64,000 nucleotides of DNA from contig NW_020167541.1 in NCBI RefSeq assembly GCF_001641265.1, forward strand, positions 248,001 through 312,000, read 5' to 3'. This stretch comes from Pseudogymnoascus destructans. Taxonomy: Eukaryota; Ascomycota; Leotiomycetes; Thelebolales; Thelebolaceae. Shown in pieces: positions 1-12,110 of this stretch; the stretch's first letter is position 1; every line of letters begins with the position of its first letter. A program made the position numbers and the translations under genes. A model generated the notes under the pieces. It was given only the letters and a program-made list of their open reading frames with translations, was not told where the DNA came from and did no database searches.

Positions 1-555
1 ACACGGTCTGTTTAGTCTCATTGTTTTCTGTGTGAAATGTGGTGGACCAGGATTGCGGATCGTGAGGTTGTGAGCCATAGCTCACTACGTATGTCGTCGC
101 TGACGCGGCCACCCCCATAGTAACTTCGCAACCGATCCGCACATCGGATATCTGCAGGCTCTTGATGTCTAGGGAGGACAGGGAGATACAGAGACGAACC
201 ATCGTCTCTCTGAGGCAGGTAAGTTTTTGAAGTTGCACGGGAATAAAAAATGTGTGGTAGAGTTGTTGAGCTTAGCTCGGTCTGACATAATCAAGTGCGA
301 ATTTCCGATTTTGGGTGAGGGTTGTAATGATCTTTCGAAGCCAATACTGCAAAGCACGACGTGGTAGAATATCGTCGGCCGCGCTCTCGAGACCTTGCAC
401 CGTGCAAATCGTCAAATGATATATAGATAAAGTTAAACTCGCAAGACACAAGCAAAAGCTAGCTTCATCGACAAAAAAGCTTTGCTTTGCTGGTGTTTCA
501 TGCGGCATGTATCACGTGGTAGCGAAACCACTTTAGCATTGATGGCACGCTAGCA

Positions 556-570
556 GACGCGCTTCGCGTC
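556..570. promoter_or_regulatory. Inverted pair of MCB-like cores upstream of RFC4
   Basis: ACGCG (557-561) and CGCGT (565-569) form a near-perfect palindrome with a 3-base centre, about 155 bases before the RFC4 start. ACGCG is the core of the MluI cell-cycle box bound by MBF-type (Mbp1/Res) factors that control replication genes in fungi. Seen: the palindrome and its position. Inferred: function. Bases 1-555 otherwise hold no gene I can support. Confidence 0.4.
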
Positions 571-722
571 AACCTCAAGATCCAGCCCCAAGCCCAATAA
601 GTTCCATAGCCTTGCGACTACTGCTCTTGCGAAAGCTCAACCACAACCCTTGGAAAAGCATATTCTTACTCCACAATAACGACCAAGGAGCTCAAGAATT
701 GGGCCTAAAAACTCTCGCAAGC

Positions 723-1896
723 ATGGCGCCAAAGACTGTCGAGGAGACGGGCGAATCGTCAACTGCGACCACGAAGAAGGTGTTGAAGGCAAATGGGGCG
801 GGGGTGACGAATTACGAACTGCCATGGTATGAGCGCAGCTTCGACCTGTACCATCATGGACTAATGGATATAGGGTTGAGAAATACCGACCAGTTTTCCT
901 TGATGATGTTGTCGGAAACGTCGAAACTATCGAGCGCCTCAAGATCATCGCACGGGAGGGGAACATGCCCCACATGATCATATCCGGTATGCCTGGTATT
1001 GGAAAGACAACATCAGTACTCTGTTTAGCACGCCAATTATTGGGCGAATCCTACAAGGAAGCGGTATTAGAGCTTAACGCATCGGACGAGCGAGGTAACA
1101 GCACTTAAACGGCGCACATTGGCAACAAGCTGACACTATTTCTCCAGGTATCGATGTAGTACGCAACCGTATCAAGGGCTTCGCCCAGAAGAAAGTGACG
1201 CTCCCCCAAGGACGCCAAAAGCTTGTCATTCTCGACGAGGCCGACAGCATGACATCTGGTGCCCAACAAGCCCTACGTCGCACCATGGAGATTTACTCTT
1301 CAACCACCCGCTTCGCATTCGCATGCAATCAGTCCAACAAGATCATTGAGCCCCTGCAATCGCGTTGCGCCATCTTGCGCTATGCAAGGCTAACGGATGC
1401 ACAAGTCGTGAAGCGCCTGCTCCAGATTATCGAGGCGGAGAATGTAGAATACAGTGACGATGGATTGGCCGCGCTGGTATTCAGTGCAGAGGGTGACATG
1501 CGGCAGGCGATTAACAATTGCCAGTCAACCTGGGCGGGTTTTGGTTTCGTGAGCGGAGATAATGTCTTCAAGGTCGTCGATTCGCCACACCCAATCAAAG
1601 TGCAGGCAATGCTCAAGTCGTGCTATGAGGGGAAGGTAGACGCAGCGCTGGAATCGCTGAAGGAGCTGTGGGACCTGGGATACTCGAGTCACGACATCAT
1701 TAGCACCATGTTCAGGGTGACGAAAACGATTCCGACGCTGAGTGAGCACTCGAAACTTGAGTTCATCAAGGAGATTGGCTTCACGCATATGAAGATTTTA
1801 GAGGGCGTGCAGACCTTGCTCCAGCTGAGCGCGTGTGTTGCCAGGCTGTCGAAGCTGAATATGGATCCGAAGCTGTTTGCGCCGAAAAAGGCATGA
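723..1896 (+). CDS. RFC4: Replication factor C subunit 4 (clamp loader ATPase)
   Basis: Small subunit of the nuclear RFC complex (yeast Rfc4, human RFC2), an AAA+ ATPase that loads PCNA onto primer ends. Exons 723-826, 874-1094 and 1148-1896 give 357 residues, the usual length. The introns are 47 and 53 bases; the first splits the Trp codon of LPWVEKYRP. Visible are Walker [10 protein letters not shown] (about residues 73-81), Walker B LDEAD, the arginine-finger SRC box in [10 protein letters not shown], and the sensor-like region GDMRQAINN. The start at 723 begins the family-like N-terminus; an in-frame upstream extension lacks an ATG. It converges on the next gene, 111 bases away. One small oddity is a Cys in QAINNCQST where Leu is usual. 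Identification is secure. Confidence 0.95.
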
Positions 1897-2007
1897 AATA
1901 TAAAGGCATAGCATTGGCGTTCATGGTCAAAAGGGGGCTAGGCATGGAGTAGGGTATTTGATATAAATTAAACTTTTGAGAGCTTCGTGCTCTTTATGTT
2001 ATACATG

Positions 2008-2498
2008 TCACTTTTCCTCGTTCTGTCGTGCTATTATGCGGGCCTTCTCAGCCCTAACGTCCTGCTCGTATTTCTCCCAGGAGGCTTTGTCGAGTCCGAT
2101 TCCCAACTTCTTCTGAACCCGAATCCTTGCCTCGTGTTCCCGGAGCCTTCGATCCGCCTCCAGCATGCCTCCCATTATCATCGCGGACATCTGTATAAAC
2201 CTAGATCACATCCACCATCAGCAAATCGCCTTGAGAATCTCTGAGAGTATTTCGTCCGCGGAGAAACGTACACCTTAAACTGAAAAGTGAGGCCGCGATA
2301 TATCGGTGATATTTTATATCCTGTAGCAGCTAGTATGGCTGCCCCAACTCCCCACTGTGTGTATTAGTTCCAGCACAGCATGCCGTTGTATGAGACCCCA
2401 CTGGATCGTACCTTGCTCGAACCGACAACAGCTCCCCGCGCAGCTTCCCAAGCGGCGCCAGTGGCCTCATCATCTCGCAAAGTGCCGTGAGTCTTCAT
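2008..2498 (-). CDS. Small HIG1-like mitochondrial membrane protein (tentative)
   Basis: Three exons on the minus strand, 2498-2412, 2354-2272 and 2200-2008, join in frame to about 120 residues. The introns begin GTACGA and GTACGT and end CAG and TAG. The product has an acidic N-terminus, a glycine/alanine-rich hydrophobic stretch (WGVGAAILAATGYKISPIYR), a second amphipathic stretch (QFKVFIQMSAMIMGGM), the motif EADRRLRE and a charged helical tail. This layout, with the short ALTLQFK-like segment and the EADRR motif, resembles fungal HIG1/Rcf-type proteins that sit in the inner mitochondrial membrane with respiratory complexes. The family call is an inference from layout. The gene model is more certain than the function. 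It is divergent from HIS3, with 271 bases between the starts. Confidence 0.6.
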
Positions 2499-2769
2499 TA
2501 TTAGACTATACGAGCCTCACATCGGTGTCGACTTTAATTTAGAGTGCATCCAAGGATATTCCCAAGTCATACGAAACAGCTGTCTCGGCGGGGTGCTCAG
2601 AGCTGGTAATATATTTCCACAGCTATGTTTGCTCTGTTTGCATTGCTCGGCGTAACAGTTTTTCCCAGATTTCCGGAATCTAGGACCAATGGCGGCGGAC
2701 TAGGCTAAAAACGCCTGGTGGGATGAGGCATTGAAAGTCAAATAAATCAACTCGATTGCTACACTCACA

Positions 2770-3516
2770 ATGGGCTCTGAAGCACAACGGGTTCGCGCCG
2801 CGGTCCTCGCGCGCGACACCAACGAGACGAAGATCCAGCTGGCCATCAACATCGATGGGGGTGCCTTTCCCGAGGGCATTGACGAGCGCCTCGTTGCGTC
2901 CCTGGAGGGCCATGCGAGCCAGGTCACGAAGAGCCAGACGATTAGCATAAACACCGGAGTTGGATTCTTGGACCACATGCTGCATGCGCTGGCGAAGCAT
3001 GCTGGGTGGAGTTTGGCACTCAGGTGTCAGGGTGATCTTCACAGTGAGTCTACATTACACCGTCGTACAGACATGGCGGGAGGGAACTAACGGAACTTCA
3101 CAGTTGATGATCACCACAGCGCAGAAGATGTCTGCATCGCCCTTGGCTCTATGTTTAAAGAAGCTCTCGGCGCACCCATTGGCGTCGCCCGCTTCGGATC
3201 CGCCTACTGCCCTCTTGACGAGGCCCTATCCCGCGCTGTTGTCGACCTCTCGAACCGGCCCTACGCCATCATTGAGCTCGGTCTCAAGCGCGAGAAGATC
3301 GGAGACCTGAGCTGCGAGATGATTCCCCACTGCATGGAGAGCTTCGCCCAGGCGGCGAGGATCACCATCCATGTGGATTGCCTGCGGGGTTTCAATGACC
3401 ACCACAGAGCGGAGAGTGCGTTCAAGGCTCTGGCTGTGGCTTTACGGACGGCGACGACAAAGGTTGCAGGACGGGAAGGGGAAGTCCCGAGTACTAAGGG
3501 CACATTGAGCACTTAA
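2770..3516 (+). CDS. HIS3: Imidazoleglycerol-phosphate dehydratase
   Basis: Converts imidazole glycerol phosphate to imidazole acetol phosphate, the sixth step of histidine synthesis, in the cytosol. Exons 2770-3043 and 3104-3516 (60-base intron, GTGAGT...CAG) encode 228 residues, full length for the family. The manganese-binding histidine motifs are all present: GFLDHML and HALAKH in exon 1, DDHHSAED just after the intron, and [13 protein letters not shown] near the end. The repeat of the HHxxE pattern reflects the two-fold internal symmetry of IGPD. No Gcn4-type TGACTCA site was seen in the 271-base promoter shared with the HIG1-like gene. Confidence 0.97.
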
Positions 3517-3773
3517 ACTATTTATGTAGCAGTAAGAAATTAAAAGTTAACTCCCAAGTAAATGCGCAATCTGTACCTGAATAATCTTGAGAAATATACT
3601 TCCAAGACCATCTCGCTTGATAGCATGGGAAGCCAGGGCGGAGCGGAGCGGAAACTTATCGCGCCCCGCCAATTTTCATCCAACCCAAAATTATTTCGGT
3701 TTATCGCCTGTCTTGGAGCTCCAAAAATAAGATACCCCATTCTCCAAGCACCCATTGCAGGATAACAGTTGTA

Positions 3774-4431
3774 ATGGCGCCATCCAAGACCTCGACGGTG
3801 AAGAACAAGCACGCTTCGAAGCGCAGCGCCAACGGTTCCGGAATCTCGAACTCGAAGTACTCGACGCGGCCCCAGAATGACGGCGTGAGCAAGAAGAAGA
3901 AGGAAGCGCCGAAGACAGCGAAGGGAACGGGCAAGCCGCGCTTCAAGAAGAGGCGGGTGTACACCGAGAAGGAACTGAATATCCCGGCTCTGAATATGAT
4001 TACGCCGGTGGGCGTTGAGAAGCCGAAGACGGGGAAGAAAGGAAAAGTTTTCATCGATGATAGGGTACGTCGACCCATGAGTTTATTGCTGCAGATGAGA
4101 GATGGCAATTGGAATGCGGGATATAGTTACTAATTCGAAGCAGGAATCCATGCTTACGATCCTGGCGATGGTACATGCCGACAAGGATGGCCAAATCGAG
4201 TCGAAGATGATGAAGGCGCGCCAGATGGAGGAGATCCGCGAGGCACGCAAGGCAGAGCAGGAGAAGCGGATAGAGATCCGAAAGGCGAAGTTGGACGAGA
4301 CCAAAGATGGTATGCGCAAGAAGCGGAAGCGTGAGAAGTCGGGTGGTGACGCTATGGAGGGCGTAGAGAGGATGGAGAGGCTGGGCACAAAACCGCTGAA
4401 GGTCAAGAAGAAGACCGTGAGCTTTGCGTAG
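3774..4431 (+). CDS. LOC1: 60S ribosomal subunit assembly/export protein Loc1
   Basis: Loc1 is a basic nucleolar RNA-binding protein needed for pre-60S assembly and, in yeast, for ASH1 mRNA localisation. Exons 3774-4064 and 4144-4431 (79-base intron, GTACGT...CAG) give 192 residues. The sequence is very Lys/Arg-rich, starts [19 protein letters not shown], carries the conserved linker [18 protein letters not shown], and after the intron has [21 protein letters not shown] followed by a long charged coiled-coil helix ending in KKKTVSFA. These are features of fungal Loc1, and the length fits. It lies 257 bases after HIS3 on the same strand. Confidence 0.85.
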
Positions 4432-5056
4432 ACGGAAGTCGAGGTAGACGAAGCAAAGATGTATGTGGGGGTATAGCATTGTTGGGACACTGTGAAAATG
4501 GGTGGGGAGGCGTTGGCGGGGCTTATAGGCGTTGTCCTGGATTAGCTGAATTGCTGAAACCGATACCAAAGAATATGAAAATTGGCCTTATTGTATTGGA
4601 TTATACCTGTCTTATGTTGATATCAATGCTCGAGATCCGCCTATAGTACAAGTTCGGAGTCATGGTGTCGGTGGCCCTCTGGCAGATGGCTACACAGTAC
4701 ACGGGAGCCGCTGCATTGGTGTAGTTAAGCTGGCTTTCCCGAAGCTTCAAAAACATAACGAAAAGATTGCATCCAGCGCCCAAAGAAACTTGACAATTAT
4801 GATTGATTATTGAAAACTCCGTCTATATCTATCTAATGCACATCCAAGTTCCGTATGCAAAGTTATAAAGCGCTTGGAGCAAAACAAACCAACCAACTCT
4901 AACGCAGCCCATTCCATGCTATCGTTTTGGAAATGGACCTCCTATCTATTATCCCTAAACAGGGGGTCCATGTCTACCATCTCTAAGTATAACGTCTTCG
5001 TGCACGGGGTTTGAATGCAGAGCCGCCGCCCATTGTTCTTGAGGGTTGAGCCTTGC
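4432..5056. other. Convergent intergenic region
   Basis: The 3' flanks of LOC1 and the hydrolase gene meet here. I see AT-rich stretches compatible with polyadenylation on both strands. A 60-codon minus-strand frame near 4601-4783 has no family features and no good start, so I do not call it a gene. Confidence 0.5.
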
Positions 5057-6389
5057 CTATGCTCCCTGGACGTGGAGCTTTCGTCGCATAGGTGTAAACT
5101 GAGAGTGTCCATTGGCGGTCTCCACGCCGACATTCACCTTGCGTGGGATCATCGAATCCATATCTACATCGAGGGCCATGCTGTTCAGGAAATTGACAGC
5201 CGGTTTGGCGTGCCAGCGGTCTCCGTCGCTGAGGGTTTCAAACCAAGAAAGATGCCCCCCTAACGACGTGGTACACAGGACTGTATACGGGTTCTGCTTG
5301 AACTCTTCGTATGGGATGGCTTCGTCAATGGCGATTGGGTCATCTTGGGCGTTGATTGCAAGGAGGGGGATGCGAACTCCCAGAAGTGAGTCGACAGAGG
5401 AGGCATCTCTGTAGTAAGCCCCTTCTGTTGGGTATCCCCATGTCGGGCCTTGAACTTCTCTGTCGAACTCGTGCAAATACGTGACTTTCCTAACACGGTC
5501 CATGTTGATATTGGTGTGCTTTTCAATTTGCTCAGCATGGCGCTCTACTAATTTCTTCATGTTGCCGGCCATCACTTTGGAGTAGACTTCTTTGCCCATC
5601 CAGGTTCGTTGCAGAGCCATACTTCCAAGTTCGAGATTCCAAGGGTTTGAAATCACAACAGCCGCCTTCAATTGGCACAACTCTCCTTCTTCTCCAATGT
5701 ACTACATTGCGTTAGTGAAATGCCATAATCAGTTCTGAGGAGCATCTTACATTTGTAAGGATGTTGGCACCAAGTGAGAACCCTATTCCGAAAAGGGGTC
5801 TGTTCGGATATTTCAGCCTGAGCCACTTCACCACCTGCCGCGTATCCCATGTTGCTCTCGCATTATAAAGGATGCTGCTCGATATCATATGCCCTGCACA
5901 ACCTCTCGAGTTGATGCAGCATGCCTCCCACCCCTTGCTGTCCATCAAAGGTGCCAGCACATGACGTAAATAGATTTCAAAGGACCCCCCTGAAAGGCCA
6001 TGAAGAGCAACAATCATGGGACGATTGTCCAACGACCCAGCTTCGAGTTCTTGAAGCTCCTGTTTGTCATAATATATGGTTCGGGGAGGTAGGCCTTCTT
6101 CTGCGCCTTCAAAAGGTGGAACAATAAAATCGACGGCAAAGTTTCCCTCATATGCAGGGTCCTCGGCATCAAAAATCTTCCGCTTATAATGAACGGGTGG
6201 GCCCTCTGGCTTGAGGACAGTCATGGCTGTCTGAAGATGGCCATTGAATAGCCACGGGTTCAATCGGCATGGCGGTGTCGATTTCTCAACTATCCGAAGC
6301 AAATCTGTTTCTTCTCCATCTTTCGTCTTAAACTGGAGAGGTTCAGGGGAGGTAACGAAGCCAATCTTGGCATGCCCAAGCCACTCCAT
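5057..6389 (-). CDS. Alpha/beta hydrolase, EMB8/YheT type (Eht1/Eeb1/ABHD1-3 family)
   Basis: Exons 6389-5751 and 5701-5057 flank a 49-base intron and give 427 residues. The family includes yeast Eht1/Eeb1/Ymr210w (medium-chain acyl-CoA:ethanol acyltransferases and monoacylglycerol lipases) and animal ABHD1/3. Family marks are NPWLFNGHLQT near residue 42, the oxyanion-side LHGLSGGS, the nucleophile elbow GFSLGAN with Ser205, the acid in NAQDDP (Asp333/334), and the catalytic His in LGGHLSWFE (His363). No signal peptide is evident. The likely substrates are acyl esters or acyl-CoA, but the exact one cannot be read from sequence. It is divergent from MAU2, with 364 bases between starts. Confidence 0.88.
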
Positions 6390-6753
6390 TTTTGATAACT
6401 TGCTGCTTATGAGTCTGACAGGTATGGGTCTAGGCTGGGTATTATAGGCCTCAACGATTAGACAAAGAATGAACTGGATAAATATCCAAATACAAATAAA
6501 TTAGAGAAGAAAGACAAATTACAAACCTTGGAGATATTTTACCCGCCACTATGAGGGCGATCAATCTCGGAATAGATTCTAGTCCCGTTTGTGGATCCTC
6601 AGGGGTGGCGGTTGGTGTGCCTCGGCACAAATTAGCGCGCTTCTCGCGCTTATTCATATCCATAGCGTCCATCTCCAGCCGCACGACCCAAAGAGGAACC
6701 TCTAAATTCGATGTGAGGCAGCAAGGCAGCATGCATTGTCAACCCTGAGAAAC

Positions 6754-9264
6754 ATGTCATACCAGGGTCCGCCAGGGTATGGGAATGGATACCCTCCCGT
6801 ATATGGCCATCATGGAAATTATAATGACGGGCCGCCGCAGGGCGCGTATCTTCCACACCCCGAACAACAAACGGCACCATCACCTGGTGCATACACTCAA
6901 GGACGGATAAGCATGCAACAACTCCAGGCAATGCAGGCACAGAACGAAGCAGCATATTATCAACAGAGTCAATATGGGCAAGCTCCTTATGTCCATAACC
7001 AGCAGCCCGCTTACTACCAGCCTCCACCTCCTCCACCTCAGCAGCCGCAGTCATACGCTCAGTACATAGACCCACGGCAACCACAATATGCTCCTGTCCA
7101 GAGCTACCCGACTCAATATGATGGATCTTATGACGAACTTAGCCTTCCGGCACCCATGCCACAGATGCAGCAACAACCCCGACCACAAGACAACGCACAA
7201 ATTACCCATAATCCTATGCCGCCGGTGGTGAAGAAGCACAAGCCGCCTGTTCTCCCACCTGTGGACCCGTATTCACTATTACCTGCGCTGGCGGAGGAGT
7301 ATTTTGCGGCTGCACATGATGTGGGACTTGAAACAGCTCAGCGCATGGATGCGAATGCCGTGATCAGCTACCAGAAGATGATTGCAACAGGGTTAGGCTG
7401 CCTTGAGGTAGCTCTAAACAGTGGAAGACTTGAGCCTAGGCTCGAGGCAAAGATACGTTTACGGTACGCAGGCGTATTGTTGGAGGATACGGACAACGTG
7501 ATGGAGGCAGAAACCGCTCTGAGCAAAGGAATCACGCTTTGCGAACAGGTACGTTGCCCCTCAATATCACTTTGACACGACTAACATATGGTAGAACCGC
7601 TATTTTGACCTGAAGTATAACATGCAAGTACTACTGGCCAAACTCATGTTCACCAAAAGCCCAAAGGCGGCGCTGAAAGCGTTGGATGGCTATATCAAGG
7701 ATGTTGAAGCCTACCAACACCACTCCTGGATTTACGTCTTCCGTTTCTTGAAAGCGACTCTTGCTCTGCAGTCCGGTCGCAGCTCAGACGCAAACTCGGC
7801 GTTGCAAACACTTCGTAGTATATCTAGTATCGCCAAGGACCGCGGCGATCACGCTATTGTGACCATTGCTTCCCTCGTGGACGCACTCGCCTCCCTCCAT
7901 ATGCCTTCTTCGGGGTCTATTGAAAGCATCGACCGGGCGCTTGCGACCGTGAATATGTACCAGTTAGATCCTGAGTGCGCAATACCGCCGTTACAAGCGC
8001 TTGGGCACATTGTAGATACTACTGCGAGCCTAACCAACTCTTCTTCAGACAAGACAATGCCCAAACTGAAGGCCATGCAGGATATGATAAATAATGCATT
8101 TACAGACTCAGAAGAATGGAATAGGTCTACCGATGCGATGAAATTACCTATAAATAGAGGTCGTGGTGATGCACATATCTCAAGTCAAGATACGTCGGGT
8201 GTGTTGAAACTGGGCCATGATGGGAGAGATATGCTTCTCGTTACTTTAATGGGCAAGTCGGACGTCTTCATCTTGTGGTGAGTACCATCAGTACAAATAT
8301 TAACTATACTTCCGCGACTAACTTTTCCAGCCATCTATTGACGGGAATCATACGTCTCCACGTATCAGCTGTGGATGGCTCAGCACTTAAATACCTTCGG
8401 CAAGGGTTGCAGAGGAGTCTCGACATGAAAACGATTAAGTACTCTGGGTCTTTACCGGGCGCTTTGGCAAAGATTCGCTGGCGCGGGATGATAGCCTGCT
8501 ACTTCTACATCTACATGGTGTTCTGCTCCATCTCCACCACGGATTGGACGACTGCCAAGGCGAACCTAGACGCGTTTGAGGTTGCCATTAGCGATATGGG
8601 CGCTTCTGTGGAGCCAGTAATTGTGCAGCTATACATTTACTTGTCGGCCATGTATTTTCAGGGCACCGGCGACCTCCAACGGGCATTAGAGTTGTACAGG
8701 AGTGACGAATTCACACTACCTAAGCTAGACGACATCGCACGCTCGCCAGAAGAACATGTTCGGCGAGAATTGTCTGTCCTCGCGGCAATGAACTCGCTGT
8801 GGATAATGCAGTGCGACCCGCAAGTTGATCTCGAGCAGAACGCGGGTCTGCTTGCGATGCTAGAGCCTTGGGGTGCAAATAACGCCAACAAGGAGATAGA
8901 AGCTGTTTATAACCTCCTCCGGGCCTCCGTGGAGACCAGGCCGGCAACCACACAGACACAGTCAAAAGCATACATACGAGCCGCCATGGAAGTGGCGAGG
9001 AACATGAAGAACGTGCACCTCATCTGCGTGGTGCTTAATCTGATGTGCGAGAAGTACTTTGGCGGGATCGTTGGAGACCAGGCCGAGAAAAGTGCCGTAG
9101 CCGCGTCGACGCAGGCGAAGAAGAGTGGGAATTTGCTGTGGATGAGCACCGCGGAAGGCTTGCTAGCTCGCAGCTTTGAGATCCAGGGCAAGACGCGCGA
9201 GGCGCAGACGTCCCTGGCTGAGGCGGTTCGGCTTGCTAATTTGGCTGTGCAATCGCCGCCTTGA
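6754..9264 (+). CDS. MAU2: Cohesin loading factor Mau2/Scc4-type TPR protein
   Basis: The Scc2-Scc4 complex loads cohesin onto chromatin; Mau2/Scc4 is its all-helical TPR partner. Exons 6754-7548, 7595-8277 and 8331-9264 give 803 residues. The first 180 residues are a Gln/Pro/Tyr-rich low-complexity tail (many QQ, PPPPPP and YGQ units). From about PVDPYSLLPALAEEYFAAAH the family domain begins, with repeated helical pairs such as CLEVAL, RLRYAGVLLEDT, ALKALDGYI and WIYVFRFLKATL. The start at 6754 (AACATGTCATACC) is the first in-frame ATG; the codon 18 bases upstream is TTG. The long disordered tail is typical of filamentous fungi. It converges on HTD2 with 209 bases between stops. Confidence 0.88.
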
Positions 9265-9473
9265 TGGCATGCTGGGAGCCTTGATTTAATGGCTACATAT
9301 TGGAGTTTTTGAGGGGCGGTTTGTAGGTCCTACATGGGCCGAGTTGTATTTAAAGGGGAATTTGGTCACGAGGGGTTAGGAGGCGTCCTGATAGGTATAC
9401 CCAATTTGCTCTTACTCCTTGTCACTTGCTATAGTTCTATAAAGCTTTCTCACTCAGGGTCTACTACCAAGAC

Positions 9474-10813
9474 TCATTCTCCCTTAACGAAGCGAACCAG
9501 CTTCGTCAGACTGGGTGGACTGACGTATCCAGTATCTACCGTTTCCGCGGTGCCTTTAACAGCATAGCCGCCCTCTTCATTCTCGATCCAGACATCCCAC
9601 TTTGTAACCCCACTACCCGCCTCAGCTGGTGTGCTATCCGCATCTAGTATGCTATCCGCCTCTGCTAGTATACTGTCGGCCTGCGCAAGTATTCTGCCCG
9701 CCTTTATCTGTGTTTCAGTGTCGGCTTCCGTAGAAGTCGCATCTGCTTGAGGCTGTCGCCGGACACAGATCGTCATCTTCTCGTCCGTAAAAAGCGGCGT
9801 CAAGTTCTTATAAGTGATACTCTTAACCATCTGCGGGATTCCCGTCTCCGAGCTCCCCATCTGCGAGCTGAGCACCTTCAGCATCAGGAGGATGGAAAGT
9901 GGCCCATGGACGACAATGTTCCGGAATCCCTCTACCGTGCGTGCGTACTCGCGGTCTAGATGGATGCGGTGCGCGTTGAAAGTTAATGCTGAGAAGCGGA
10001 ACAACAGGTTGGCGTCGGGGACCATCGATACACTGAAGTCGGGCTTGATTGTAGCTAAGTAGAATGGTCAGTAGTGATATCCAGATAGCATCTAGGGTAG
10101 AGAATGGCTTTGCGCTCACGTTTTATGATTCGAGTCGGCTTAGAAACATCGTCGATTGCCTGCCCAGGCGTCTTTGCGGGCATGAAGACCAAATTCCTGC
10201 TCTCAATAATGGCCGCCTGGTCTACAGCCTCCGCCGCAGACAAGGCGTGTTTCTGATAGACTCTTGTAGGACCTATAGCCCTCATAATATCAACCCAGAC
10301 CTTCTCATTCCCGACACTGCCTTTGACCACGGCATCCTTTATCTGTTCGCGGCAGCGCAGCGCATCGTGTTGGTGGTGTTTGGAGGTGAGGTATTTGCGC
10401 CTCTCATCGGTCCTGAATTCTATCGAACCCCCAGCCCACATGCGCCGTACCCACGGCTTGCCGGGGAAGTGCATGTCGTCGGTGCCATCGGCGAGGAGGT
10501 TCGCCGTTGGCGGAGGGAAGAAGACGAGGTGATATCCAGCAGGTAGCTGCCAAGCAGGTGTTGATGCTTCCTTCGGAAGTGTCCGATTGACAGAATCGGG
10601 AAGGAATTTGGCCAAGGTTATCTCGAGAAGTCCATATGGGCTTGACTTGTCATGCCTTAGTTTGTCGTAGATGGCGTTTGAAGGCCTAGATTTCAGACGC
10701 TGGCATACACCAGAGTCCCTTGCGTGCTTGGCGGAGTCAGAGATTGCATCGAGGGGTCGAGTTGCGCGATGGTGTGCTTTTATCACATCTGGCCTTTTGA
10801 GCCAAGACGCCAT
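9474..10813 (-). CDS. HTD2: Mitochondrial hydroxyacyl-thioester dehydratase type 2 (Htd2-like)
   Basis: The 3-hydroxyacyl-ACP dehydratase of mitochondrial type II fatty acid synthesis, needed for lipoic acid supply. Exons 10813-10120 and 10054-9474 (65-base intron) encode 424 residues. The N-terminus is basic and helical, compatible with mitochondrial import. The central block PAWQLPAGYHLVFFPP, the segment RRMWAGGSIEF and the hot-dog fold segment LLFRFSALTFNAHRIHLD are family hallmarks; the last holds the MaoC-like catalytic His context. The C-terminus is longer than usual, with an acidic Ala/Asp/Ser insert that repeats ADSIL-type units before a final strand GYVSPPSLTKLVRF. It is tandem with PHA2, which ends 189 bases upstream. 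Confidence 0.85.
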
Positions 10814-11002
10814 AGTCTGTTGTTGCAGGCGTCAATGCCCAAGATGATCACTTTTCAGTATCATTGTCTGAATGTTAAGGTTCCTGATGTTCGGGAACCT
10901 TGGGAGACGGCTAATGGTCCGTGCATATGCCGACACAACCCGTCCGAGGCACAATGCAAATGAACAGCCAGCTCCATTGGAATCTACATTTAGCCTATAT
11001 AA

Positions 11003-12110
11003 TCACGATCTTGTACCCATTTTCGCAGACAACTGATCTGTCCAGCTTCCTAGCCATCTCCAGCTCTGCGCGGCCTTATCAAGAAGCTCAAAAGCACCCT
11101 TGACAACTCCTTGAGGATCGTGGAGGTTGCTCCCCTCGAACTCCACGAAGAATATATACTGGAACGGGCGAATCCTGCTGGGCCGGCTATTAATACTAGT
11201 CAGGTTCAGCTGGTACTTTTTAAAGCTGTCCAAGGCGTCCGCGAGTGCCCCCGGAGATTTATGGTCGACCGTGAATGACACCAAGCTCTTCTCATGAGCT
11301 CCAGCTTGGGCGAATAGACCCGCTTCGTCCACTTTGTCGTTCTCTAAGCCCTTTCTCAGGACGAAGAATCGAGTAGTATTGTCCACCGTATCTTCTATGT
11401 TTCTCGCAAGCACATCTAGCTTGTGAACAACTGATGCTGCTTCGCTTGCGATAGCGGCGCTCGTCCCAGTTGTGTCTGCCTTTACCAACTCCGCCGCCTT
11501 GCTCGTAGAAGTGACATCGATCCTCTCGATGCCCTTGAGATATGCCCCTAGGAATAGTTCGCACTGTCCGAATGCCTGTGGGTGGGAGTATATCCGTTGG
11601 ATCTTGTCTAAGCTTGACAACGGCTGCGTCCGCGGCTCCAATGGCTTGGGCACAGCAGGCGTCGGGGTAGAGGCGCCGTCTGTATTCTGTGGTAGAGAAC
11701 TCGATTTATGACCCAAAAGACAGTGATGGACATCTTGATATATCTCGCCGCACACGGATATGTCGGGGTATGACAGCTCTCTGTCTGCGAAGAGGTCGAG
11801 CGTGAAGACTACGGAGCCATTCGTGGAGTTTTCGAACGGGATAACACCTCGTGAGGCTGTTCCAGATTGCACAGCTTCGAAGATATCTGCAATTCCATAA
11901 GTATCAAGAACTATCTTCCAATGTCTGGCTTAATACCTCTAATTGTCACCACGGGGACAAGTTCATAGTCGGCTTCGGGGAAGCATCCTAGCGTAGCCTG
12001 GGGCACAACGGCGTTAGCTTTGCGTAGGTACCACGAGGAAGTCAAACTGAGCCTACCTGATGTGAATACGAGGACACCGGTCCAAGGAAGGCAACTCTTT
12101 CCTTTGTCAT
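11003..12110 (-). CDS. PHA2: Prephenate dehydratase
   Basis: Converts prephenate to phenylpyruvate in phenylalanine synthesis. Three exons, 12110-12057, 11997-11937 and 11886-11003 (introns 59 and 50 bases), give 332 residues. The PDT domain begins at once with RVAFLGPVSSYSHQATLGCF, then IPFENSTNGSV (substrate loop) and the effector-sensitive TTRFFVL. It is followed by an ACT regulatory domain opening SLVSFTVDHKSPGALADAL and including LTSINSRPSR, where phenylalanine feedback acts in the family. Both short 5' exons are needed to supply the GPxxSYSHQA motif, which supports the model. A 60-residue spacer rich in Pro/Ser lies between the GEIYQDVHHCLLG strand and the PDT C-terminal half. Confidence 0.93.
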
